From: Mycolicibacterium sp. CR10
Lineage (GTDB): Bacteria > Actinomycetota > Actinomycetes > Mycobacteriales > Mycobacteriaceae
Length of the DNA: 34,185 nucleotides
NCBI RefSeq assembly: GCF_005222675.1
Contig: NZ_STGE01000008.1
Span: forward strand, 1 to 34,185
Direction of reading: 5' to 3'
The first letter of the stretch is position 1. Every line of letters starts with the position of its first letter. Positions 6,349 to 16,757 of this stretch are shown here, piece after piece. The notes beneath the pieces were generated by a model. That model ran no database searches, was not told the origin of the DNA, and was given only the letters and a program-made list of their open reading frames with translations. Both the position numbers and the translations under genes were made by a program.

Positions 6349-7218
6349 GTGTCCGAGCGCATCAGCCGAGGTTGGAGCATCGCCAAGGAGAGCTGGGCGG
6401 TGCTCAAGCAGCATCCGACGCTGCTCGTGCTGCCCGTCGTGTCCGCCATCGCCTTCGTGCTGCTGTTCGGATCGATCGCGGCGGGCCTGTTCCTGCTGTC
6501 CGATGGCCAGACCCTGGACAGCCTGGCGGACTCCAGCCAGATCGACTCCAACAACCCCGCCGTCTACGTGGTGGCGTTCCTGTTCTATTTCGTGACGTCG
6601 TTCATCGCCATCTTCTTCAACGCGGCGCTGGTGTCGTGCGCGCTGGAGGCGTTCGCCGGCCGCACGCCGACGGTCGGTGGCGGGCTCTCGGCGGCGCTGC
6701 GCCGGCTGCCGCAGATTTTCGCCTGGTCGCTGGTCGCCGCGACGGTCGGGCTCGCGCTCAACATCGTGCAGAGCCTGCTGCGGGAGAAGCTCGGCTTCCT
6801 CGGCTCGCTACTCGGCGGCCTGATGGACCTCGCCTGGGCTGTCGTCACGTACTTCGTCGTGCCGGTGCTCGTCGTCGACGGGGTCGGCCCGATCGCAGCG
6901 GTCAAGCGCTCCTCGGCCATCTTGAAGCGCACCTGGGGCGAGTCGATCGGCGGCGCAGGCGGCCTCGGCGTCGTCTCGTTCCTGCTGATGCTGCCGGTGT
7001 TCGTGCTCGTCCCGCTGGCATTCCTGGCCGGCGACGCCGCGGGACCGCTGCTGTTGGTGCTGGTCCCGCTGGCCGTGCTCTACATCCTGGTGCTCTCGAT
7101 CGTCTTCTCCGCGCTGAACACGATCTTCCGGGCGGGCACCTACGTCTACGCCACCACCGGGCAGGCCCCGACCTCGATGAATCCGGCGCTGCTGCAGGCC
7201 ACCTTCCACCCCAAGTGA
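6349..7218 (+). CDS. Multi-pass membrane protein, DUF6159-like
   Basis: A 289-residue integral membrane protein with about six helices (near residues 24-50, 72-96, 120-140, 155-175, 203-225 and 230-256). The N-terminal phrase RGWSIAKESWAVLKQHPTLL and the late segment FSALNTIFRAGTYVYATTG are typical of a conserved actinobacterial family I recall as DUF6159, for which no function is known. GTG 6349 is preceded by AGGGGG (4 nt spacing), with a possible -10 TACGAT at 6320-6325. It stands alone between the divergent tRNA and argS, with 111 bases before argS. Confidence 0.8.
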   Translation: MSERISRGWSIAKESWAVLKQHPTLLVLPVVSAIAFVLLFGSIAAGLFLLSDGQTLDSLADSSQIDSNNPAVYVVAFLFYFVTSFIAIFFNAALVSCALEAFAGRTPTVGGGLSAALRRLPQIFAWSLVAATVGLALNIVQSLLREKLGFLGSLLGGLMDLAWAVVTYFVVPVLVVDGVGPIAAVKRSSAILKRTWGESIGGAGGLGVVSFLLMLPVFVLVPLAFLAGDAAGPLLLVLVPLAVLYILVLSIVFSALNTIFRAGTYVYATTGQAPTSMNPALLQATFHPK

Positions 7219-7315
7219 CGGCCGCGGCGGCCCGGGCGCGACGCATCGGCGGTCGACGGACGTCGTCGCGCGGGCCGACGCCGTAATGGATTCGGGGCCC
7301 GACCACCCCAGACCA

Positions 7316-7321
7316 TAGGAT
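7316..7321 (+). promoter_or_regulatory. Possible -10 element of argS
   Basis: TAGGAT fits TANNNT and ends 8 nt before GTG 7330, so transcription could begin at or next to the start codon, giving a leaderless mRNA. The overlapping AGGATGG could instead be read as a weak ribosome binding site. Confidence 0.4.
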
Positions 7322-7329
7322 GGACCCCC

Positions 7330-8982
7330 GTGACCCCCGCCGATCTGGCCGAGCTGCTCAGGGCGACCGCTGCCGCGGTGCTCGCCGAGCACGGCCTCGA
7401 CCCCGCCGCACTTCCTGCGACCGTCGCCGTCGAGCGTCCCCGCAATCCCGAACACGGCGACTACGCGACCAACCTGGCGCTGCAGCTGGGCAAGAAGGTC
7501 GGGGCAAACCCGCGCGAGCTGGCTGGTTGGCTGGCCGCCGCGCTCGCCGAGAAGGACGGCATCGCCGCCGCCGACGTCGCCGGGCCGGGGTTCGTCAACC
7601 TGCGCCTGCAGGCGTCCGCGCAGAACGTCATCGTGAGCAACGTCGTCGAGGCGGGCCCCGGGTACGGGACCTCGACGGCGCTGAGCGGCGTCAACGTCAA
7701 CCTCGAGTTCGTCTCCGCCAACCCGACCGGCCCGATTCACATCGGCGGCACCCGCTGGGCCGCCGTCGGCGATGCGCTCGGCCGGCTGCTCACCACCCAG
7801 GGTGCGGCGGTGGTGCGCGAGTACTACTTCAACGATCACGGCGCCCAGATCGACCGGTTCACCAACTCGCTCATCGCCGCCGCGAAGGGCGAGCCCGCGC
7901 CCGAGGACGGCTACGCCGGCGCCTACATCGCCGACATCGCGTCGCAGATCCTGGCCAAGGAGCCGGACGCGTTGAGCCTGCCCGACGCCGAGATGCGCGA
8001 GACGTTCCGGGCGGTCGGCGTGAACCTGATGTTCGACCACATCAAGGCGTCGCTGCACGAGTTCGGCACCGACTTCGACGTGTACACCCACGAAGACTCG
8101 ATGCACACGTCCGGCCGGGTGGACCAGGCCATCGCCAAGCTGCGCGAGACCGGCAGCATCTACGAGTCCGACGGCGCAACCTGGTTGCGCACCACCGACT
8201 TCGGCGACGACAAGGACCGCGTCGTCATCAAGAGCGACGGCCAGCCCGCCTACATCGCCGGTGACCTGGCGTACTTCCTGGACAAGCGGCAGCGCGGCTT
8301 CGACCTGTGCATCTACATGCTCGGCGCCGACCACCACGGCTACATCGCACGCCTGAAGGCCGCCGCGGCGGCGCTCGGCGATGACCCCGACACCGTCGAG
8401 GTGCTCATCGGCCAGATGGTGAATCTCGTCCGCGACGGGCAGCCGGTCCGGATGAGCAAGCGCGCCGGCACGGTGATCACGCTCGACGACCTCGTCGATG
8501 CCATCGGCGTGGACGCCGCCCGTTACGCGTTGATCCGCAGCTCCGTGGATACCCCGATCGACATCGATCTGGCGTTGTGGTCGTCGGCGTCCAGCGAAAA
8601 CCCGGTCTATTACGTGCAATACGCGCACGCGCGGCTGTCGGCGCTGGCGCGCAACGCCGTCGAACTCGGTATCGCACCTGATACCACGCATCTCGATCTG
8701 CTGACCCACGACAAAGAAGGCACGCTGATCCGTAACATCGGCGAGTTCCCGCGGGTGCTCAAGACCGCCGCGGATCTGCGTGAGCCCCACCGCGTCTCGC
8801 GCTACCTCGAGGACCTGGCGGGCGACTACCACCGGTTCTACGACTCGTGCCGGGTGCTGCCCCAAGGCGACGAAGCGCCGGGGGAGCTGCACTCCGCACG
8901 GCTGGCACTGTGTCAGGCCACTCGCCAGGTCATCGCCAACGGGTTGAGCATCCTCGGCGTCAGCGCTCCGGAGCGGATGTGA
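7330..8982 (+). CDS. argS: Arginyl-tRNA synthetase
   Basis: A 550-residue class I synthetase, the length usual for mycobacterial ArgRS; it charges tRNA-Arg with arginine using ATP in the cytoplasm. An N-terminal Add-1-type domain ([16 protein letters not shown] near 36-51) is followed by the HIGH-equivalent HIGG (137-140, in [15 protein letters not shown]) and the KMSKS-equivalent MSKR (375-378). The C-terminal helical anticodon domain includes [17 protein letters not shown] 7330 is the first good start. Its stop overlaps the lysA start (GTGA), so it leads a translationally coupled argS-lysA-hom-thrC run. Coupling a synthetase with lysine and threonine synthesis is conserved in mycobacteria and corynebacteria. 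Confidence 0.97.
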   Translation: MTPADLAELLRATAAAVLAEHGLDPAALPATVAVERPRNPEHGDYATNLALQLGKKVGANPRELAGWLAAALAEKDGIAAADVAGPGFVNLRLQASAQNVIVSNVVEAGPGYGTSTALSGVNVNLEFVSANPTGPIHIGGTRWAAVGDALGRLLTTQGAAVVREYYFNDHGAQIDRFTNSLIAAAKGEPAPEDGYAGAYIADIASQILAKEPDALSLPDAEMRETFRAVGVNLMFDHIKASLHEFGTDFDVYTHEDSMHTSGRVDQAIAKLRETGSIYESDGATWLRTTDFGDDKDRVVIKSDGQPAYIAGDLAYFLDKRQRGFDLCIYMLGADHHGYIARLKAAAAALGDDPDTVEVLIGQMVNLVRDGQPVRMSKRAGTVITLDDLVDAIGVDAARYALIRSSVDTPIDIDLALWSSASSENPVYYVQYAHARLSALARNAVELGIAPDTTHLDLLTHDKEGTLIRNIGEFPRVLKTAADLREPHRVSRYLEDLAGDYHRFYDSCRVLPQGDEAPGELHSARLALCQATRQVIANGLSILGVSAPERM

Positions 8983-10406
8983 GCGCGCACCCGGCCGGAC
9001 CCCGGCACGCCGACGAGGCACGCCACAGCGAGACCCCTGACCGGCCCCGCGGCGCCGCCGACGTGCTCCAGCTGGCCCCTAATGTCTGGCCGCACAATGC
9101 TGTTCGTGGTGACGACGGTGTCGTCTCGATTGCCGGTGTTCCCGTGACGGACATCGCTGCGGAGTTCGACACCCCGGTGTTCGTGATCGACGAGGACGAC
9201 TTCCGGGCTCGGTGCCGCGACATCTCCTCGGCCTTCGGCAGCGGCGATCACGTCCGCTACGCGGCGAAAGCGTTCCTGTGCACCGAGATCGCGCGGTGGA
9301 TCGACGACGAGGGCCTCTCGCTGGACGTCTGCAGCGGGGGAGAGCTGGCGGTGGCACTGCAGGCGGGCTTTCCGGCCGAACGGATTGCGCTTCACGGCAA
9401 CAACAAGTCCATCGCCGAGCTGACGGCCGCGGTGAAGAACGGCGTTGGCCACGTGGTGCTGGACTCGATGACCGAAATCGACCGACTCGACCAGATCGCG
9501 GGCGACGCCGGAGTCGTGCAGGACGTCCTGGTGCGCGTCACGGTCGGTGTCGAGGCGCACACCCACGAGTTCATCTCCACCGCACACGAGGATCAGAAGT
9601 TCGGGCTGTCACTGGCCAGTGGCGCGGCGATGGCCGCCGTGCGGCGAGTGTTCGAGACCGATCACCTGCGCCTGGTCGGGTTGCACAGCCACATCGGTTC
9701 GCAGATCTTCGACGTCGCGGGCTTCGAACTGGCCGCCCACCGGGTGATCGGACTGCTGCGTGACGTCGTCGCCGATTTCGGGGTGGACAAGACCTCGCAG
9801 ATCTCCATCGTCGATCTTGGTGGGGGACTGGGCATCTCGTACCTTCCGCAGGACGATCCGCCGCCCATGGAAGACCTAGCCGCCAAGCTCGATGCGATTG
9901 TGCGCAACGAGTCTGCCGCTGTCGGGCTGCCCGCACCGAAGTTGGTGGTCGAGCCGGGGCGCGCCATCGCGGGACCGGGCACCATCACACTCTACGAAGT
10001 GGGCACCGTCAAAGACGTCGCCGTGAGCCCGACCGCGCATCGGCGCTATGTCAGCGTCGACGGGGGGATGAGCGACAACATCAGGACGTCGCTGTACGGC
10101 GCGGAGTACGACGTGCGGATGCTGTCGCGGGTCAGCGACGCCGCCCCGACGTTGTCCCGTGTCGTCGGGAAGCACTGCGAGAGCGGTGACATCGTCGTGC
10201 GTGACGCGTGGATGCCCGACGACGTCGCCCCGGGTGACCTGCTGGGCGTCGCAGCGACCGGCGCATACTGCTATTCGATGTCGAGCCGTTACAACCTGAT
10301 CGGCCGGCCGGCCGTGGTGGCCGTGCGCGACGGGCGGGCACGCCTGATCCTGCGCCGCGAGACGGTCGACGATCTCTTGAGTTTGGAAGTAAGGATGGAT
10401 CGGTGA
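8979..10406 (+). CDS. lysA: Diaminopimelate decarboxylase
   Basis: A 475-residue PLP enzyme that decarboxylates meso-diaminopimelate to L-lysine, the last step of lysine synthesis. The core aligns from memory with the M. tuberculosis protein (447 aa). The PLP lysine is K97 in RYAAKAFLC; the glycine-rich phosphate site [11 protein letters not shown] and the substrate cysteine C400 in GKHCESGD are present. GTG 8979 overlaps the argS stop and gives an N-terminus about 28 residues longer than the tuberculosis protein; that extension ([17 protein letters not shown]) looks disordered. A later start cannot be excluded, but none has a clear ribosome binding site. The 3' end overlaps hom by GTGA. Confidence 0.97.
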   Translation: MSAHPAGPRHADEARHSETPDRPRGAADVLQLAPNVWPHNAVRGDDGVVSIAGVPVTDIAAEFDTPVFVIDEDDFRARCRDISSAFGSGDHVRYAAKAFLCTEIARWIDDEGLSLDVCSGGELAVALQAGFPAERIALHGNNKSIAELTAAVKNGVGHVVLDSMTEIDRLDQIAGDAGVVQDVLVRVTVGVEAHTHEFISTAHEDQKFGLSLASGAAMAAVRRVFETDHLRLVGLHSHIGSQIFDVAGFELAAHRVIGLLRDVVADFGVDKTSQISIVDLGGGLGISYLPQDDPPPMEDLAAKLDAIVRNESAAVGLPAPKLVVEPGRAIAGPGTITLYEVGTVKDVAVSPTAHRRYVSVDGGMSDNIRTSLYGAEYDVRMLSRVSDAAPTLSRVVGKHCESGDIVVRDAWMPDDVAPGDLLGVAATGAYCYSMSSRYNLIGRPAVVAVRDGRARLILRRETVDDLLSLEVRMDR

Positions 10407-11731
10407 GTTACCAAAAAGACATGGCAATCGGCGTAGCCGTATTGGGTTTGGGCAATGTGGGCAGCCAAGTGGTCCGCATCATCGAGGAGAGTGCGGACGA
10501 CCTGACCGCCCGCATCGGTGCACCGCTGGTGGTGCGCGGCATCGGCGTGCGTCGGGTGGCCGCCGATCGCGGTGTTCCGCTCGAGCTGCTGACCGACGAC
10601 ATCGAGGCACTGGTGTCCCGCGACGACGTCGACATCGTCGTCGAACTGATGGGTCCGGTCGAGCCGGCCCGCAAGGCCATCCTGTCCGCACTGGAGAAGG
10701 GCAAGTCCGTCGTCACGGCGAATAAGGCCCTGATGGCGGTGTCCGCGGGCGAACTCGCCCAGGCCGCTGAGAACGCCCACGTGGATCTGTACTTCGAGGC
10801 CGCGGTGGCCGGGGCGATCCCGGTCATCCGTCCGTTGACGCAGTCGCTGGCCGGTGACTCCGTGCTCCGGGTGGCCGGCATCGTCAACGGCACCACCAAC
10901 TACATCCTGTCCGAGATGGACAGCACCGGCGCCGACTACACCAGCGCCCTGGCCGACGCCAGCGCGCTGGGCTACGCCGAGGCCGACCCGACCGCGGATG
11001 TCGAAGGCTACGACGCCGCGGCCAAGGCCGCGATCCTGGCGTCCATCGCCTTCCACACCCGGGTCACCGCCGACGACGTCTACCGCGAGGGCATCACGAA
11101 CGTGACCTCGGCCGACTTCGTGTCCGCACGTGCCCTGGGATGCACGATCAAGCTGCTGGCGATCTGCGAGCGGCTCACCAATGACGAGGGGCAGCAGCGT
11201 GTTTCGGCCCGCGTCTACCCGGCGCTGGTGCCCCTGGATCATCCGTTGGCATCGGTCAACGGAGCCTTCAACGCGGTGGTCGTCGAGGCCGAGGCGGCAG
11301 GCCGGTTGATGTTCTACGGGCAGGGGGCCGGTGGTGCGCCGACGGCGTCGGCGGTGCTCGGTGACCTGGTGATGGCCGCCCGTAACCGCGTGCAGGGCGG
11401 CCGCGGTCCCCGCGAGTCCAAGTACGCCAAGTTGCCGATCGCCCCCATCGGTTTCATTCCCACCCGCTACTACGTGAACATGAATGTCGCGGACCGGCCG
11501 GGCGTGTTGTCCGCTGTCGCCGCCGAGTTCAGCAAGCGCGAGGTCAGCATCGCCGAGGTGCGCCAGGAGGGGATGGTCGACGAGGGAGGGCAGCGGTGCG
11601 GTGCCCGCATTGTCGTCGTGACCCACCAGGCGACCGATGCGGCGCTGTCGGAAACAGTTGCCGCGCTGCGTGATCTGGAAGTCGTCCAGAGCATCAACAG
11701 CGTGCTTCGGATGGAAGGGACCTCGGAGTGA
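10403..11731 (+). CDS. hom: Homoserine dehydrogenase
   Basis: A 442-residue NAD(P)-dependent enzyme converting aspartate semialdehyde to homoserine, the branch point to threonine and methionine (named thrA in some mycobacterial annotations). The Rossmann motif GLGNVGS is at 15-21 and TANKAL, with catalytic-region Lys108, at 106-110. The substrate segment [11 protein letters not shown] starts at 162, and [10 protein letters not shown] is at 204-213. A C-terminal ACT domain begins near 354 ([18 protein letters not shown]), the usual site of threonine feedback control in this family. GTG 10403 overlaps the lysA stop and its own stop overlaps thrC (GTGA at both ends), implying strong translational coupling. 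Confidence 0.97.
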   Translation: MSYQKDMAIGVAVLGLGNVGSQVVRIIEESADDLTARIGAPLVVRGIGVRRVAADRGVPLELLTDDIEALVSRDDVDIVVELMGPVEPARKAILSALEKGKSVVTANKALMAVSAGELAQAAENAHVDLYFEAAVAGAIPVIRPLTQSLAGDSVLRVAGIVNGTTNYILSEMDSTGADYTSALADASALGYAEADPTADVEGYDAAAKAAILASIAFHTRVTADDVYREGITNVTSADFVSARALGCTIKLLAICERLTNDEGQQRVSARVYPALVPLDHPLASVNGAFNAVVVEAEAAGRLMFYGQGAGGAPTASAVLGDLVMAARNRVQGGRGPRESKYAKLPIAPIGFIPTRYYVNMNVADRPGVLSAVAAEFSKREVSIAEVRQEGMVDEGGQRCGARIVVVTHQATDAALSETVAALRDLEVVQSINSVLRMEGTSE

Positions 11732-12804
11732 GCGCCACTGCAGTGCATAAGCCCTGGCCGGGCCTGATCGAGGCCTACCGCGACCGGCTGCCCATCGACC
11801 CGAGCTGGACGCCGATCACCCTGCGCGAGGGAGGCACCCCTCTGCTGGCGGCTCCCCGATTGTCCGAATACACCGGGTGCACGGTGCATCTCAAGGTCGA
11901 GGGCCTGAATCCCACCGGCTCGTTCAAGGATCGCGGCATGACGATGGCGGTGACCGAGGCCGTGGCGCACGGTCAGCAGGCTGTGCTGTGCGCATCGACC
12001 GGGAACACCTCGGCGTCGGCGGCCGCCTATGCGGCGCGGGCCGGCATCACCTGCGCGGTGCTGGTGCCCCAGGGCAAGATCGCCATGGGCAAGCTGGCCC
12101 AGGCGGTCATGCACGGCGCCAAAATCATTCAGATCGACGGCAACTTCGATGACTGCCTCGAGCTGGCCCGCAAGCTCACCTCCGACTTCCCCAGCGTGTC
12201 ACTGGTCAACTCGGTCAATCCCTTTCGTATCGAGGGCCAGAAGACCGCGGCGTTCGAGATCGTCGATGCGCTCGGTGAGGCGCCCGACGTGCATGCGCTA
12301 CCCGTCGGCAATGCGGGAAACATCACCGCCTACTGGAAGGGCTACACGGAATACCACCGTGACGGTCTGATCGACCGCTTGCCGCGCATGCTGGGCACCC
12401 AGGCCGCGGGCGCTGCGCCGTTGGTGCTCGGCGAACCGGTGAGTGATCCCGAGACCATCGCCACCGCCATCCGGATCGGCTCGCCGGCCTCGTGGAGCCA
12501 GGCGGTGGAAGCCCAGCAGCAGTCCAACGGCCGCTTCCTGGCCGCCACCGACGAGGAGATTCTTGCCGCCTACCATCTGGTGGCGCGCGCCGAAGGGGTG
12601 TTCGTCGAACCCGCATCGGCGGCCAGCATCGCCGGACTGCTCAAGTCGATCGAAGACGGTTGGATCGCCAAGGGTTCCACCGTGGTGTGCACGGTCACCG
12701 GTAACGGCCTCAAGGACCCCGACACCGCCCTGAAGGGGATGCCTGCGGTCATTCCCGTACCTGTCGACCCGGTCGCCGTCGTCGCCAAGCTCGGCCTGGT
12801 CTAG
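11728..12804 (+). CDS. thrC: Threonine synthase
   Basis: A 358-residue PLP enzyme that converts O-phosphohomoserine to threonine. The PLP lysine is K67 in [30 protein letters not shown] is the substrate loop, and the phosphate cradle is [11 protein letters not shown]. The length matches the short mycobacterial type (about 360 aa) rather than the long enterobacterial form. GTG 11728 overlaps the hom stop. It is followed by thrB after only 12 nt, so hom, thrC and thrB form the complete homoserine-to-threonine branch. Confidence 0.97.
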   Translation: MSATAVHKPWPGLIEAYRDRLPIDPSWTPITLREGGTPLLAAPRLSEYTGCTVHLKVEGLNPTGSFKDRGMTMAVTEAVAHGQQAVLCASTGNTSASAAAYAARAGITCAVLVPQGKIAMGKLAQAVMHGAKIIQIDGNFDDCLELARKLTSDFPSVSLVNSVNPFRIEGQKTAAFEIVDALGEAPDVHALPVGNAGNITAYWKGYTEYHRDGLIDRLPRMLGTQAAGAAPLVLGEPVSDPETIATAIRIGSPASWSQAVEAQQQSNGRFLAATDEEILAAYHLVARAEGVFVEPASAASIAGLLKSIEDGWIAKGSTVVCTVTGNGLKDPDTALKGMPAVIPVPVDPVAVVAKLGLV

Positions 12805-13761
<957 letters not shown>

Positions 13762-13813
13762 TGCCGACGCGACACGGGGAGTAACACCCGCAACATATGA
13801 ATCACGGGGTTTC

Positions 13814-13842
13814 TTGCTTCCGGCTCGGATGCGGGTTATTCT
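13814..13842 (+). promoter_or_regulatory. Sigma-A-type promoter for rho
   Basis: A -35 TTGCTT (13814-13819) and a -10 TATTCT (13837-13842) are separated by exactly 17 bp. Transcription would start near 13849, giving a leader of about 223 nt before the rho start codon. Confidence 0.65.
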
Positions 13843-13849
13843 CGCAATC

Positions 13850-14072
13850 GTCCAGCAATCGCAGCGTCTTGAGCTGCGCCTACTGCGCCGGACCCCTAGG
13901 AAAGCCACTTCTTCTTTCAGGTGTTCAATTTTGTGGACTGACGGTTTGCCGTTCCGGCAGAACCTGGTGATCACCGTTGCGGTGGCAATGGTGTGACCTC
14001 CGCGCTCAGTGGATTGGCTGAACGCAATGAACCCCCGCATGACTCGATCAGCGAGGGAAAGAAAGGAAATCC
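13850..14072 (+). promoter_or_regulatory. Long structured 5' leader of rho
   Basis: The leader has an unstructured, pyrimidine-rich stretch (about 13886-13935, including CACTTCTTCTTTCAGG) that could serve as a Rho loading site. It is followed by a hairpin of 8 pairs with a bulged G (arms 13943-13950 and 13956-13964) and a perfect 10-bp palindrome GGTGATCACC (13966-13975). Rho genes are commonly autoregulated through their leaders; that this one works so is inference. The ribosome binding site GAAAGGAAA lies just before GTG 14073. Confidence 0.5.
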
Positions 14073-16082
14073 GTGACCGATACGGACCTCATCACGGCTG
14101 GCGGCAGCACCGAAAGCACTGAGCTGCCGAACACCGTGACCGCAGAACGCACTTCTCCCGCGGAGTCCGGCGCGCCTGTCGCGACGCCCGCTGCGGAGGA
14201 TGCTTCCACTACGGCGGCCCCTGAGGGCTCTGCCGCTGCCGCGTCCGGTGGTCGACGTGGTTCTCTGACCAGCATGGTCCTGCCCGAGCTGCGTGCTCTG
14301 GCCAAGGAGATCGGCGTCGAAGGCGCCTCCGGTATGCGCAAGAGCGAGCTGATCGCCGCCATCCGCGACCGTCGAGGCGAGTCCACCAGCCGCACGGGCG
14401 CCGACGCGAAGAACAGCACCCCCACCGATGCGCCGGCCGACAACGCCGATCAGGCTGCACCCACCGGCAACGCTACCGACACAAGCGAACGGGGCGCCCC
14501 CGACTCCCAGCCCGTCCAGCAGCGACGCGAGCGCCGGTCGGCGTCGCGCGGTGCAGGTGGCGCCAACAGTTCTGAGCAGGCGAAAGACCAGTCTGAGCAG
14601 GCGAAAGACCAGCCCAAGCAGGACGGTGGCCAGCCCGCGTCGAACGAGGCCAGGGACAACAAGGACACCAACAGGCCCAACAGGGCCGAGAGGTCCGACC
14701 GGGGCGACAACGCCGACAACCGCGGCGACAATGCCGACCAGCAGGGTGGCCAGAACCGCGGCGGCAACAACAACGGCGGCAACAACAACGGCGGCGGTAA
14801 CGACGACGACGGTGAAGGTCGTCAGGGTCGTCGCGGTCGCCGATTCCGCGACCGCAAGCGGCGTGAGCGGGGCGGCGGTGAGGGCGGCGGCGGCAACGAT
14901 CGCGGCGACACCGAACTGCGGGACGACGATGTCGTACAGCCCGTCGCCGGCATCCTGGACGTGCTCGACAACTACGCGTTCGTGCGCACGTCGGGTTACC
15001 TGGCGGGGCCGAACGACGTCTACGTCTCGATGAACATGGTGCGCAAGAACGGCTTGCGCCGCGGTGATGCGGTGACCGGCGCGGTGCGCGTCGCCAAAGA
15101 CGGCGGCGGCGACAACTCCAACCAGCGGCAGAAGTTCAATCCGCTGGTGCGCCTCGACACCGTGAACGGCAAGTCGGTCGACGAAGCCCGGAAGCGGCCC
15201 GAGTTCCAGAAGCTCACTCCGCTGTACCCGAACACGCGGCTGCGCCTCGAAACCACTCCCGACAAGCTGACCACCCGCGTGATCGACCTGATCATGCCGA
15301 TCGGCAAGGGCCAGCGCGCCCTGATCGTGTCGCCGCCCAAGGCCGGCAAGACCACAATCATGCAGGACATCGCCAACGCGATCACCCGCAACAATCCCGA
15401 ATGCCACCTGATGGTCGTTCTCGTCGACGAGCGACCGGAAGAGGTCACCGACATGCAGCGCTCGGTGAAGGGTGAGGTCATCGCCTCGACCTTCGACCGG
15501 CCGCCGTCGGACCACACGCAGGCCGCCGAGCTGGCTATCGAGCGGGCCAAGCGCCTGGTCGAGGACGGCAAGGACGTCGTCGTGCTGTTGGACTCGATCA
15601 CCCGCCTGGGTCGCGCGTACAACAACGCCTCACCGGCGTCGGGCCGCATCCTCTCCGGCGGTGTCGACTCGACCGCGCTGTACCCGCCGAAGCGATTCCT
15701 CGGCGCGGCACGCAACATCGAAGAGGGCGGTTCGCTGACGATCATCGCCACGGCGATGGTCGAGACCGGATCCACCGGCGACACGGTGATCTTCGAGGAG
15801 TTCAAGGGCACCGGCAATGCCGAGCTCAAGCTGGACCGCAAGATCTCCGAGCGCCGGGTGTTCCCCGCGGTCGACGTCAACCCGTCGGGCACCCGCAAGG
15901 ACGAGCTGCTGCTTTCCAGCGATGAGTTCGCCGTCGTGCACAAGCTGCGTCGGGTGCTGTCGGGTCTGGACCCGCATCAGGCCATCGACCTGCTGATGAG
16001 CCAGCTGCGCAAGACCAAGAACAACTACGAGTTCCTGGTCCAGGTGTCGAAGAACACCCCCGGCGGCAACGACAACGACTGA
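14073..16082 (+). CDS. rho: Transcription termination factor Rho, with long low-complexity insert
   Basis: A 669-residue hexameric RNA helicase that ends untranslated transcripts; M. tuberculosis Rho has 602. Order of domains: acidic, Ala/Thr-rich start (1-62); SAP-like Rho_N (about 64-102, LPELRALAKEIGVEG); a low-complexity insert (about 105-283), first polar, then Asn/Gly-rich and Arg-rich (GRRGRRFRDRKRRERGGG); cold-shock RNA-binding fold (about 285-360, GILDVLDNYAFVRTSGY); RecA-like ATPase with Walker A PKAGKT (422-427), Walker B region VVVLLDSITRLGRAYN and the C-terminal motor. Two exact tandem 21-bp units within the insert encode SEQAKDQ twice. GTG start with ribosome binding site GAAAGGAAA. 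It is probably a single-gene transcript, ended by the hairpin at 16096-16122. Confidence 0.97.
   Translation: MTDTDLITAGGSTESTELPNTVTAERTSPAESGAPVATPAAEDASTTAAPEGSAAAASGGRRGSLTSMVLPELRALAKEIGVEGASGMRKSELIAAIRDRRGESTSRTGADAKNSTPTDAPADNADQAAPTGNATDTSERGAPDSQPVQQRRERRSASRGAGGANSSEQAKDQSEQAKDQPKQDGGQPASNEARDNKDTNRPNRAERSDRGDNADNRGDNADQQGGQNRGGNNNGGNNNGGGNDDDGEGRQGRRGRRFRDRKRRERGGGEGGGGNDRGDTELRDDDVVQPVAGILDVLDNYAFVRTSGYLAGPNDVYVSMNMVRKNGLRRGDAVTGAVRVAKDGGGDNSNQRQKFNPLVRLDTVNGKSVDEARKRPEFQKLTPLYPNTRLRLETTPDKLTTRVIDLIMPIGKGQRALIVSPPKAGKTTIMQDIANAITRNNPECHLMVVLVDERPEEVTDMQRSVKGEVIASTFDRPPSDHTQAAELAIERAKRLVEDGKDVVVLLDSITRLGRAYNNASPASGRILSGGVDSTALYPPKRFLGAARNIEEGGSLTIIATAMVETGSTGDTVIFEEFKGTGNAELKLDRKISERRVFPAVDVNPSGTRKDELLLSSDEFAVVHKLRRVLSGLDPHQAIDLLMSQLRKTKNNYEFLVQVSKNTPGGNDND
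14571..14612 (+). repeat. Exact 21-bp tandem duplication inside rho
   Basis: Positions 14571-14591 and 14592-14612 are identical (each begins TCTGAGCAGG and ends AAAGACCAG). A degenerate third unit may follow to 14633. The unit is seven codons, so the frame is kept. It is the kind of repeat that changes copy number by slippage. Confidence 0.9.
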
Positions 16083-16095
16083 GTGAGTTCGGGGT

Positions 16096-16122
16096 AGTTG
16101 GTCACGCTCGGCGTGACCAACT
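16096..16122. terminator. Perfect 12-bp hairpin after rho
   Basis: AGTTGGTCACGC (16096-16107), loop TCG, GCGTGACCAACT (16111-16122). It starts 13 nt after the rho stop. No T-tract follows, as in many mycobacterial terminators. Confidence 0.65.
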
Positions 16123-16156
16123 GCGCCAGAATCACCGGCGATCGGGGAGTGCGGCC

Positions 16157-16756
16157 GTGGATCGCGACACCGTGTGGCAACACGTTGACGAGCAGCGCCT
16201 CGAGATCGCCGACCTCATCGAGTCGATCGATGCCCGCGACCCGGCGTTGTGGTCCACGCCGTCGCTGTGTGACGGCTGGACTGTCGCCAACGTGGCCGCA
16301 CACCTCACCCACTCGACCATCGCGATGCCGCGGATGCTGCTGGAGGCGGCGCGCAGTGGCTTCCGGTTCAATGCCCTCGTGCACCGTCTGGCGGTGACGG
16401 ATGCGCGTCCGCCCGCGCAGATCGCTGCCGACCTGCGCGGCATCGTGGGGTCGCGCCGACATCCTCCGGGAACCACGGTCCTGGAACCGTTGATCGATGT
16501 GCTGGTGCACGCCCAGGACATCTGCATCCCGCTGGGCATTGATCGGGCGATGCCGACCGATGCTGCGGCTGCGGCCGCGGACCGGTTGTGGCACATGGGT
16601 TTTCCGTTTCATGCCCGGCGCCGGCTCGCGAACTACCGACTCGTCGCCACCGATGCGGACTTCGCCGTCGGGGACGGGCGCGAGATCAGGGCGCCGGTTC
16701 GGGAGTTGCTCCTGCTCCTGGCGGGTCGGCCCGCCGGAATCCCCGGAGTCGGGTAG
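16157..16756 (+). CDS. Maleylpyruvate isomerase N-terminal / DinB-like family protein (TIGR03083 type)
   Basis: A 199-residue protein opening with the pattern of the mycothiol-dependent maleylpyruvate isomerase N-terminal domain: WSTPSLCDGWTVANVAAHLTH (32-52) and, later, IDVLVHAQDICIPL (113-126). In this DinB-like four-helix fold the conserved histidines, here H49 and H118, with D121 nearby, form a metal site. Related proteins are thiol- or mycothiol-dependent transferases and isomerases, but the substrate cannot be read from sequence. GTG 16157 has CGGGGAG 7 nt upstream. It is convergent with the TetR gene, with only one base between the stops. Confidence 0.82.
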   Translation: MDRDTVWQHVDEQRLEIADLIESIDARDPALWSTPSLCDGWTVANVAAHLTHSTIAMPRMLLEAARSGFRFNALVHRLAVTDARPPAQIAADLRGIVGSRRHPPGTTVLEPLIDVLVHAQDICIPLGIDRAMPTDAAAAAADRLWHMGFPFHARRRLANYRLVATDADFAVGDGREIRAPVRELLLLLAGRPAGIPGVG

Positions 16757-16757
16757 C

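Noticed and set aside
6216..7286. Plus-strand frame overlapping the DUF6159-like gene
   Set aside because: Arg/Gly/His-rich shadow of the real membrane-protein frame.
6808..9021. 737-codon minus-strand frame opposite argS
   Set aside because: Antisense to a complete argS with intact motifs. Low-complexity Gly/Val/Arg composition from codon bias only.
13814..13996. Possible leader peptide in the rho 5' region
   Set aside because: The TTG it would start from is the -35 element itself, upstream of the predicted transcript start. No ribosome binding site.
14571..14633. Tandem repeat as a CRISPR-like array
   Set aside because: Direct adjacent 21-bp units with no spacers, in frame within rho.
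13971..15515. 514-codon minus-strand frame opposite rho
   Set aside because: Runs of Val, Ala and Gly mirror the Asn/Gly-rich rho insert; no start signal.
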